In this document: one piece after another, positions 37,437 through 44,312 of the stretch
Layout: the number at the start of each line of letters is the position of its first letter
Position numbering within the stretch: the stretch's first letter is position 1
Assembly (NCBI GenBank): GCA_017621755.1
Contig: JAGASL010000035.1
Span: forward strand, 37,922-101,921
DNA length: 64,000 nt
From: Clostridia bacterium
Lineage (GTDB): Bacteria; Bacillota; Clostridia; Oscillospirales; CAG-272
Reading direction: 5' to 3'
Notes under the pieces: generated by a model
What the model was told of the DNA's origin: nothing
Seen by the model: only the letters and a program-made list of their open reading frames with translations
Database searches by the model: none
Made by a program: the position numbers and the translations under genes

Positions 37437-38308
37437 GCACGAGCGGCAAGATAAGCTGCGTACATCATATCCTTCTCTTCCTCGCTATAGCGCTTCATCG
37501 GGAAAACGCAGTTACCAACCGCATAGCCCTGCTTTTCTAAAATCACCTTGGTAAAGGGAATGGTGACATAATTTTTCAGCACGTCTACCACGCGGTTGAT
37601 GCGGCACTGCTGTGCCCATGCCTCGGCAATATCGCCCTTGGTAAAGCTATTATACACGCCAAGAGCAGCATCCAGCTGGATGTTGTAGGTGGTGCCGATC
37701 GCGCCGTCTGCCCCGGCAGAAAGGCCAGAGAGCATCATTTCATCGGGCCCGTTGATCACGGTCATTTCACCGTGCGTCATATCCTTCAAGGAAGCCAGCT
37801 GATAGAAGTTCGGGCTGGTCCACTTAATGGCGGTCACGTTGTCGATCTCGAATACGCGGGCGGCAAAGGCAGCCGTCATCGGGAAGCCGGCAGCGGGGTT
37901 ATAATAGATCATCATGGGAATAGAAACTGCCTCGCACAGCTTCTTGTAATAATGAAATACGTCATCCTCGTCATACTGGAAGAAGATGGGCGGGATAGCG
38001 GAGATCATATCCGCCCCGCATGCCTCCGCATGCTTAGCAAGGGCTACGGCCTCGGCAAAATCGGCAGAGGCAATATGCACAATACAGGGAGCACGGTGGT
38101 TGACCGCCTTCACGGCCTCCTCGGCCAGCTCCTCACGCACCTCGCGGCGCAGGGCAATGCCCTCGCCGGTGGCGCCGCCTACGTAAAAGCCCTGGGAACC
38201 GCCGGCCAGCTGATCGTTGATCAGCTGATGAAGCACAGGAACGTTGATTGTTTCATCCTCACGCAGAGGGGTAACGAGTGCGGGTAAAATACCTTGAATC
38301 TTTTTCAT
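37433..38308 (-). CDS. nanA: N-acetylneuraminate lyase
   Basis: Class I aldolase that splits sialic acid to N-acetylmannosamine and pyruvate. It has 291 residues of the DapA/NanA superfamily. Schiff-base lysine K162 in AIKWTSPNFYQL, tyrosine in IYYNPAAG (134-141) and INGPDEMMLSGLSAGADGAI favour NanA over DapA. It overlaps the upstream sialidase-like gene and the downstream GH36 gene, each as ATGA. No nanE, nanK or transporter is adjacent here. Confidence 0.88.
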   Translation of the reverse strand: MKKIQGILPALVTPLREDETINVPVLHQLINDQLAGGSQGFYVGGATGEGIALRREVREELAEEAVKAVNHRAPCIVHIASADFAEAVALAKHAEACGADMISAIPPIFFQYDEDDVFHYYKKLCEAVSIPMMIYYNPAAGFPMTAAFAARVFEIDNVTAIKWTSPNFYQLASLKDMTHGEMTVINGPDEMMLSGLSAGADGAIGTTYNIQLDAALGVYNSFTKGDIAEAWAQQCRINRVVDVLKNYVTIPFTKVILEKQGYAVGNCVFPMKRYSEEEKDMMYAAYLAARA

Positions 38309-39399
38309 TCTACAATTCTCCATTTCTGCTGCATGATCATGCAGGGCTCTTCTTCTCTGAAATGACCGTAAAATACAGTCAGCAGGCTGCCATCCTGCAG
38401 CTCGATCGTGCAGGGGTAGCCAACGTCATCATTCGGTGCCTCATTCCACAGCACGTGTTCAATATCCCAGGTCTTTCCCAGATCGCGGCTGAGCATCACA
38501 TGTATACCGTACGGGCTCTTTCGTACACCGTAGGTGCTGACTAAAACGCCCGAGGAATGCAAAAACAGGTGTGCCGGTGAGCCATCGTGATCACCCAGAA
38601 CCTGCTCGGGCTCTGACCAGGTATAGCCGCCATCCTTCGACACCGTTTGATAAACCGTAAAGATACGGCCGGGGCCCCAGCCCTGTACGCGGATGTGGCA
38701 CAGAAGATCGCCATTCGGCAGCTCGATCGCGTGCGGCTCACACATCAATACGCGCTTACCGCGCTCCTCACGATCAATGGCGGGGATGCGACCAAGATGG
38801 CGAATATCCCCATTTTGGGGGTCGATCTCATAGGCGGCGATATGGTCATCCGGCAGGATCTCGCAGCCCGGGCTATAGGTTCTGCCCACCCACAGCAGTT
38901 TGCCGTTTTTTAACGCAACAGGGCCGTGCGGTGAGGTAATGGGGGCCTTATATAATTTCTTCTCCCACGTTATGCCACCATCCCGGCTGAAGCGGTAGAG
39001 TGAGCCAACATAAGTTTCCTCCTCCTCGTCGGTCACCGTATCTAAATAGGCATGGGAATAGGCCTTATCGGCACAGGTATTGCCGCGCTGAAAATGGCGG
39101 GTATTATTGAATGAGGTAATCGCAACGCCCTTGTCACCGAAGGTAGTGATGCCAGCATCGCGGTCGTCAAGCGGTGTGTCGATCACAGCAGCAGGGCGCG
39201 TATAGGTTTCCCCCTCGTCCTCACTATAGGCAATCACCGCCTTACCGAATGGGCAGATATGCTGACACCGAAAGCCGGAGGCCACGACGGCAATTTTTCC
39301 GCTTTGCAGCCGGGCAACCGAAGGCCAGGCAAAATAATCGTGCTTGCTATCCGGGTTGTCGATGATCACCTGGGCTTGTCCAATTTGCTCGATCTTCAT
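38305..39399 (-). CDS. Sialidase-like (BNR repeat) protein 1
   Basis: Six-bladed beta-propeller protein of the sialidase/neuraminidase superfamily, 364 residues. Asp-box motifs (SxDxGxTW-like) occur as SEDEGETYT, SRDGGITW, SKDGGYTW and SRDLGKTW. No signal peptide is present, so it should be cytosolic and act on imported material. It is a tandem paralogue of the next gene upstream, with the same block order throughout, and overlaps it as ATGA. Placement before nanA supports a sialic-acid role. Catalytic residues were not all verified. Confidence 0.8.
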   Translation of the reverse strand: MKIEQIGQAQVIIDNPDSKHDYFAWPSVARLQSGKIAVVASGFRCQHICPFGKAVIAYSEDEGETYTRPAAVIDTPLDDRDAGITTFGDKGVAITSFNNTRHFQRGNTCADKAYSHAYLDTVTDEEEETYVGSLYRFSRDGGITWEKKLYKAPITSPHGPVALKNGKLLWVGRTYSPGCEILPDDHIAAYEIDPQNGDIRHLGRIPAIDREERGKRVLMCEPHAIELPNGDLLCHIRVQGWGPGRIFTVYQTVSKDGGYTWSEPEQVLGDHDGSPAHLFLHSSGVLVSTYGVRKSPYGIHVMLSRDLGKTWDIEHVLWNEAPNDDVGYPCTIELQDGSLLTVFYGHFREEEPCMIMQQKWRIVE

Positions 39400-40484
39400 T
39401 CCACCATTCTCCATTTCTGCTGCATAATCACGGCGGGGCCTTCGCTCGTTTCATGCGCATAAAATACAGTCAGCAGGCTGCCGTCATCCAGCTCGATGGT
39501 GGCGGGGTAGCCAAGATCATCGTTCGGCCCGTCTGCCCACAGAATATGATCGGTATCCCAGGTCTTTCCGTTATCGTGGCTGAAGGCTACGCGGATGCCG
39601 TAGGGTGCTGCCCGATACCCGTAGGAGCAGATCAGCATGCCCGAGGAATGGATCATCAGATGCGGTGGAGAGCCGCCAAAATCGGCCAGCAACTGCTCTG
39701 GCTGCGACCAGGTACGCCCACCGTCACAGGAGCGGGATTGATAAACGGTAAACACACCACCCGAGCCATACCGCTGTACACGAATGTGGCACAGAATATC
39801 CCCATTCGGCAGCTCGATGGCATGCGGCTCGCAATCCAGTGCCCCTCCGCCATCCGGCAGCTTGGTGGCGGGAATGCGGCCAAGATGTATCATGCTGCCG
39901 TCTGCCGGGTCGAGCTCGTAAGCAGCAATATGATCGTCTGCCTGCTTGCTGTCATCCTTACTGAAGGTGCGGCCCACCCACAGCAGCTTGCCGCTTCTTA
40001 GTACGCAGGGGCCGTGCGGCGAGGTGATGGGCGAAATGTACAGCTCCTTTTCCCAGGTGGTGCCGCCATCCCGGCTGAAGCGGTAGGTAGCGCCGAGGTA
40101 TTGTGCCTCCTCCTCGTCACTTACCGTATCCAGGTAGGCATGGTCATAGGCATCTGCCAGGCGCTCGTTATGCTGAAAGGCGCGGGTGTTGTTGAAGGAT
40201 GTAACGATAACGCCCTTCTCACCAAAAGGAGTGATGCCGGCATCGCGATCGTCAAGCGGAGTGTCGATCACGGCAGCAGGGCGGGTATAGGTCTCGCCGT
40301 TATCCTCACTATAGGCAATGACAGCTTTCCCAAACGGGCATACGTGGCGGCGGCGGTAGCCGGAGGCAACCGCGGCAATTTTGCCGTTTTGTAGCCGCGC
40401 GACCGAGGGCCAGCCGAAATACCGGTGCTGGCTATCCGGGTTGTCCATGATGGTCTTCAAAGAGCCAATTTTCTCAATTTTCAT
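39396..40484 (-). CDS. Sialidase-like (BNR repeat) protein 2
   Basis: First gene of the operon and paralogue of the preceding entry, 362 residues, leaderless. Asp boxes SEDNGETYT, SRDGGTTW, SCDGGRTW and SHDNGKTW mark the propeller. Shared stretches such as PFGKAVIAYSED and CEPHAIELPNG show tandem duplication, while loops have diverged, suggesting different linkage or substrate preference. AAAGGTG lies six bases before the ATG. Confidence 0.8.
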   Translation of the reverse strand: MKIEKIGSLKTIMDNPDSQHRYFGWPSVARLQNGKIAAVASGYRRRHVCPFGKAVIAYSEDNGETYTRPAAVIDTPLDDRDAGITPFGEKGVIVTSFNNTRAFQHNERLADAYDHAYLDTVSDEEEAQYLGATYRFSRDGGTTWEKELYISPITSPHGPCVLRSGKLLWVGRTFSKDDSKQADDHIAAYELDPADGSMIHLGRIPATKLPDGGGALDCEPHAIELPNGDILCHIRVQRYGSGGVFTVYQSRSCDGGRTWSQPEQLLADFGGSPPHLMIHSSGMLICSYGYRAAPYGIRVAFSHDNGKTWDTDHILWADGPNDDLGYPATIELDDGSLLTVFYAHETSEGPAVIMQQKWRMVE

Positions 40485-40493
40485 AAAAACACC

Positions 40494-40522
40494 TTTACAT
40501 CCCTTTCAAATTTTGCTATAAT
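40494..40522 (+). promoter_or_regulatory. Promoter of the AraC/EEP unit
   Basis: TTTACA (40494-40499), 17-base spacer, TATAAT (40517-40522). It points right and lies inside the 5' untranslated region of the leftward sialidase operon. Confidence 0.65.
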
Positions 40523-40534
40523 AAAAACGCGCCC

Positions 40535-40550
40535 GCAGGGCTTGCCCTGC
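40535..40550. promoter_or_regulatory. 16-bp perfect palindrome between face-to-face promoters
   Basis: GCAGGGCTTGCCCTGC, arms of seven bases. It covers the predicted transcription start of the leftward sialidase promoter and the first bases of the rightward AraC transcript, a position suited to a shared operator. Confidence 0.5.
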
Positions 40551-40556
40551 AAGGCT

Positions 40557-40585
40557 ATCATAGCATAATTCTTCGATATTTACAA
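40557..40585 (-). promoter_or_regulatory. Promoter of the sialidase-nanA-GH36 operon
   Basis: Leftward TTGTAA (40585-40580), 17-base spacer, TATGAT (40562-40557). Confidence 0.62.
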
Positions 40586-40586
40586 T

Positions 40587-40600
40587 TGTCTAAAAAGACA
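40587..40600. promoter_or_regulatory. Inverted repeat upstream of the sialidase -35
   Basis: TGTCT (40587-40591) and AGACA (40596-40600) around AAAA, directly upstream of the -35. This is the usual place for an activator; the adjacent AraC protein is the candidate. Confidence 0.42.
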
Positions 40601-40632
40601 TTACGGGATTTTTATGTCCTTTGAGGAAATGT

Positions 40633-41397
40633 ATGGCATACGTTTTTAATAAAGAAATGTCTTTATCCCTTGGCGGCACAGAAGAAAAGATCCTGATCAA
40701 TGCAGGGTTCTTTTCCTTTCACACAAAAACCTCCCCCCTGCACCAGCACCACTATACCGAGGTTCATCTGTTTGAAAGCGGGTGCGGTATCTACACCACG
40801 CCAAGCCAGCGCTTTACCGTGGGCGCGGGAGACATGCTCTGCCTTCCGGCGGGCTGCTTCCACAGCTGCTCCTATTTAGAGGAGGGAGCGCGGCATATCG
40901 ATTTTCAGACCACGCACCCCGTCAAGGAGGTCATATTAAAAAAGCTAGCCCCCGGCATCGTACCGGCCCTGTTTACCGAGATCACACGGGTGGGCGAAAA
41001 CCGTTCCAGCGCGCGCCTGCGCGCGTATCTTTCCCTGCTGTGCGCCGAGATGGATGAAGAGGATGACCGGCCGATGAAGGTGATCGACGACCGTGCCTTT
41101 TTGATCCACGAATTTCTTGCCCGCCATTATGACCGCGACGTTACGCTTTCCCAAATTGCAGAATTTCTTTGCCTATCGGAAAAGCAGACCGGACGGCTGA
41201 TCCAACAATATACCGGGCACTCCTTTAAGGATGAGCTGACCCGCTATCGTATTGAGGCCGCGCGACAGCTGATCGCAGCCGGCCACCATTCCTTAACCGA
41301 GGTGGCGGAAATGGTTGGCTACCATTCCTACAGTGGCTTTTGGAAGGCTTTCAATGCCTATGAAAAATCAAATAACAACCGGGAGATACAAAAATGA
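40633..41397 (+). CDS. AraC-family transcriptional regulator
   Basis: Regulator of 254 residues. An N-terminal cupin sensing domain (SPLHQHHYTEVHLFESG onward, with conserved histidines) and a C-terminal AraC double helix-turn-helix (about 155-245, ending EVAEMVGYHSYSGFWKAFN). The ATG at 40633 has GAGGA six bases upstream; a TTG at 40621 overlaps that site. It is divergent from the sialidase operon and is its probable regulator; it overlaps the downstream EEP gene as ATGA. Confidence 0.9.
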   Translation: MAYVFNKEMSLSLGGTEEKILINAGFFSFHTKTSPLHQHHYTEVHLFESGCGIYTTPSQRFTVGAGDMLCLPAGCFHSCSYLEEGARHIDFQTTHPVKEVILKKLAPGIVPALFTEITRVGENRSSARLRAYLSLLCAEMDEEDDRPMKVIDDRAFLIHEFLARHYDRDVTLSQIAEFLCLSEKQTGRLIQQYTGHSFKDELTRYRIEAARQLIAAGHHSLTEVAEMVGYHSYSGFWKAFNAYEKSNNNREIQK

Positions 41398-42164
41398 TAA
41401 CCATAAATACCATGACCTTCAATCTACGAACCGACACCCCACATGATGGCATCAACAATTTTCTGCTACGTACCCCGCGCATTCTTTCCTTCCTGCGCCG
41501 GGAGCAGCCGGATCTGATCGGTTTTCAGGAAGCGACCGACTTGATACGCACCTGGCTACGAGAAAATCTATGCCACGAATATACCCTGCTTGGCTGTGGC
41601 CGCGGCGCTGACTATCGCGGCGAATCGACCGTACTGGCCTACCGTACAAATCAATTTGAGATGATCGAGGCACGCACGCTTTGGCTATCCCCTACACCGC
41701 AGATACCTGCATCTACCTACGGATGCGACCAAAGTGCATGCCCGCGTATTGTTACCATGGCGCGCTTAAAGCATATGGAAGGAGAGCGTCCGTTTTGGTT
41801 TATCAATACACATTTTGACCACATTGGCTCATCCGCCCGCCAAAAAGAGGCTGGACAGCTGACAGCTATCATAGATGCCCTAAAGGAGCCATTTATTTTA
41901 ACAGGTGATTTCAATGCGCTGCCTGATTCACCTGAAATGCAGGCGATCTGCAAGCATACTGGCTGCCCTATCCGTGATGTAACCGCCGATATCGGTGGCA
42001 CGTTCCACGCCTTTGGAATGCGTGAGACCCCGTACAAGATCGACTACATCTTTACCAATGCAGAGCATACAGCGAAAAATGTGCGACTGATAGAGGATGC
42101 AGGCGAGCACGGTGTATATCTATCCGATCATTATCCCATCATAGCCGACATCCAATTACCGTAA
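41394..42164 (+). CDS. Endonuclease/exonuclease/phosphatase-family hydrolase
   Basis: EEP-superfamily metal-dependent hydrolase, 256 residues, no signal peptide. Catalytic blocks appear in order: TFNLR with N10, GFQEA with E46, FINTHFDHIG, LTGDFNALPDS and LSDHYPI with the terminal Asp-His. Members cleave nucleic acid, phosphoinositide or sphingomyelin phosphodiesters; the exact target is unknown. Translationally coupled to the AraC regulator, so likely induced with it. Confidence 0.85.
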   Translation: MITINTMTFNLRTDTPHDGINNFLLRTPRILSFLRREQPDLIGFQEATDLIRTWLRENLCHEYTLLGCGRGADYRGESTVLAYRTNQFEMIEARTLWLSPTPQIPASTYGCDQSACPRIVTMARLKHMEGERPFWFINTHFDHIGSSARQKEAGQLTAIIDALKEPFILTGDFNALPDSPEMQAICKHTGCPIRDVTADIGGTFHAFGMRETPYKIDYIFTNAEHTAKNVRLIEDAGEHGVYLSDHYPIIADIQLP

Positions 42165-42186
42165 CCATCTATTTATCAAAACCAGA

Positions 42187-42222
42187 GGGAGAAGCAGGCC
42201 TGCTTCTCCCCCTAGTTTTTTA
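42187..42222 (+). terminator. Terminator after the EEP gene
   Basis: Perfect 24-base palindrome with arm GGGAGAAGCAGG (42187-42198), followed by CCTAGTTTTTT. Confidence 0.88.
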
Positions 42223-42675
42223 TTTTCCGAACAGCCTACCAAGCAGGCGGCCGCCATAATAACGAATCCGCCGAAGTGGACGGTTGCGTGCCCGCCGGAT
42301 CGCCGGGGCTAAAAACTCCTTTGTGCCACGCACCAGATCACCCTGCGGCTGGTGGATGGTAGTAACCACGCCGATCACATCCTCTTGCCGGATGCCCCTT
42401 TCAAGCACGACCTGGTAATCCCCACACATGGTGTAGGTGCCATCCCTTTCCACCTTGGCAACACGGTGCAGCACAAAGCTACCGTTTTGCCGCTGGTAAA
42501 GCAGGATATCGTAGACCGAGGCCTGCCCCTCTAAGGTTACGATGCTTACGCTGTCACGCCCCGGAATAATGGTAGGGCGCATGCTGTTGCCACGCGGCTT
42601 CAGCGTAAAGGTGCCGCCGCTTTCCAGCACGGCGCGAAAGATGGGCTCTGCATCCTTCAGGGTGCCTCCGTTCAT
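42220..42675 (-). CDS. S24/S26-type peptidase, soluble, His-type
   Basis: Signal-peptidase-like fold, 151 residues. The nucleophile region is KPRGNSMRPTI with S31, and the second conserved block is FVLHRV with H70 where bacterial signal peptidases have lysine, as in the ER/archaeal type. No membrane segment is visible, unlike true leader peptidases; the C-terminus is very basic (RRARNRPLRRIRYYGGRLLG). Such small proteins are annotated S24/S26 family peptidase in Clostridia; substrate unknown. It is divergent from a lipoprotein gene. Confidence 0.72.
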   Translation of the reverse strand: MNGGTLKDAEPIFRAVLESGGTFTLKPRGNSMRPTIIPGRDSVSIVTLEGQASVYDILLYQRQNGSFVLHRVAKVERDGTYTMCGDYQVVLERGIRQEDVIGVVTTIHQPQGDLVRGTKEFLAPAIRRARNRPLRRIRYYGGRLLGRLFGK

Positions 42676-42750
42676 GCTTCTTCTCCTGTTTCTTCATATT
42701 TTTTCTAAGCAGGCCGTATACATAAATATCACCTTTCAAGGGGGGATCTT

Positions 42751-43242
42751 ATGCTACGAAAAGCTTCCATTATCTGCCTGCTGCTTGCCCTGCTGCTCTC
42801 CTTTTCCTCCTGTGGGGGAAGAGAGATCGCGCCCGACAAGCTGCTTACCGATTTTTGTGCGCTATACGGCAGCATGCCGGCCGGGCAGGTCTATACAAGC
42901 GGCACGCCGGAATGGGAGGAGGGACATCTCTCCCCTGCCCTGCGCGACAGCCTGTTTTTAGAGGATAACGGCGAAAACGCCTTTTCGCTTTGCCGCGAAT
43001 ACGCGATTTTTCTTTCCTCCTCCTTTGCGGGGGGTGAGATCGCGTTTCTTTCCTGCGCCGGAAGGGCAGATGCCGTGCGCGTGGCCGAGATGTGCCAGGC
43101 GCGGCTCTTGCGCGTCAGGCAGGCGGTGCCGGGTGCCCCGATCCTGCAGCAGGCCTGCGTGCTGCGTTATGACAAAACGGTGGTTCTGCTGCTTTTGCCG
43201 GATAACGAACGCGCCAGGGCGATCTGCGATCGCCTGCTATGA
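42751..43242 (+). CDS. Putative lipoprotein of unknown function
   Basis: 163-residue protein with a type II signal sequence: basic start, hydrophobic run and lipobox LSFSSC with the cysteine near residue 21, so membrane-anchored outside the cell. The rest has no recognised motif; the C-terminal pattern LRYDKTVVLLLLPDNERA resembles small clostridial lipoproteins of the DUF4358 type, but I am not certain. Its stop codon abuts the stop of the convergent threonine aldolase gene. AAGGGGGG precedes the ATG. Confidence 0.65.
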   Translation: MLRKASIICLLLALLLSFSSCGGREIAPDKLLTDFCALYGSMPAGQVYTSGTPEWEEGHLSPALRDSLFLEDNGENAFSLCREYAIFLSSSFAGGEIAFLSCAGRADAVRVAEMCQARLLRVRQAVPGAPILQQACVLRYDKTVVLLLLPDNERARAICDRLL

Positions 43243-44301
43243 TCAGATAGCGGCCTCGATATTTTTCGTCAGGCTGGCTACGTCGGCAAGCAGGGCGTCT
43301 ACGTCCTCCTCCCTTGTGAAGGGAGAGGCGCAGAAGCGAACGGCAGAATGGCTCTCGTCTACCCGCTGCCAGTAGCAATAGGTGTATTTTTCATCCAGCC
43401 GCGCGAGCAAGGCGTCCGGCAGCACGGGGTACTGCTGGTTGGTAACCGATTCAAACAGCATAGAGTACCCGCAGGCCTGAAAGCCATCACGCAGGCGCAG
43501 GGCCAAACGGTCGGCCTCTGCTGCGATCTTGAAGTACAGATCATCCTCCATCAGCGCGCAAAACTGCACGCCAAGCAGGCGCCCCTTGGCCAACAGGCCA
43601 CCGCTTTGCTTGATCAGGTAGCGGAAATCCTTGGCCAGGGTATGATTGTTGATCACCAACGCCTCACCAAACAGGGCGCCGACCTTGGTGCCGCCGATGG
43701 TAAAGGCATCGCAATACTTGGTATAATCAGCCGGGGCGGGGGTATCACCCCCGGCCATGATGCCGTAGCCAAGGCGCGCGCCGTCAATATACAGCGGCAG
43801 ACCCAGGGCAAAGCAGGTCTTATAAAGCTCCTGCAGCTCCTGCTTTGTATACAGCGTACCGTTTTCGGTAGGGTTAGAAATATACACCATACCGGGCTGC
43901 ACGATATGCTCGTGGCTGCCGTCTGCCCAGTGGGCATCGTAATAGGCCTGCACAGCCGCAGCGGTGATCTTTCCGTCCTCTGAGGGCAGGGCCAGCACCT
44001 TATGACCGCCGGCCTCGATGGCGCCGGTCTCGTGCGCGTTGATGTGGCCGCTCACGGCGCACAGCACGCCCTGGTGCGGGCGCAGGATCGCACGGATCAT
44101 CACCGCGTTTACCTGCGTGCCACCCACCAGAAAATGCACGGCAGCCGAGGGAGCTTCAAAGCGTGCGCGAATCATTTCGCGGGCACGTTCGCAATATACG
44201 TCCTCGCTGTAGCCGGGCGCCTGCTCGGCATTGGTCTTGACAAGCGCCTCTAAGACCTGGGGGTGTGCCCCCTCTAAATAATCACTTTCAAAACGGATCA
44301 T
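43243..44301 (-). CDS. ltaE: Low-specificity L-threonine aldolase
   Basis: Fold-type I PLP enzyme that splits threonine or allo-threonine to glycine and acetaldehyde. It has 352 residues. Schiff-base lysine K206 in TIGGTKVGALFGE, D173 in YIDGARLGY and the stacking histidine H90 in GHINAHETG are conserved. It follows valS by eleven bases and probably shares the valine T-box transcript. Serine-type side activities in this family cannot be excluded. Confidence 0.9.
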   Translation of the reverse strand: MIRFESDYLEGAHPQVLEALVKTNAEQAPGYSEDVYCERAREMIRARFEAPSAAVHFLVGGTQVNAVMIRAILRPHQGVLCAVSGHINAHETGAIEAGGHKVLALPSEDGKITAAAVQAYYDAHWADGSHEHIVQPGMVYISNPTENGTLYTKQELQELYKTCFALGLPLYIDGARLGYGIMAGGDTPAPADYTKYCDAFTIGGTKVGALFGEALVINNHTLAKDFRYLIKQSGGLLAKGRLLGVQFCALMEDDLYFKIAAEADRLALRLRDGFQACGYSMLFESVTNQQYPVLPDALLARLDEKYTYCYWQRVDESHSAVRFCASPFTREEDVDALLADVASLTKNIEAAI

Positions 44302-44312
44302 TGATGTTCCTT

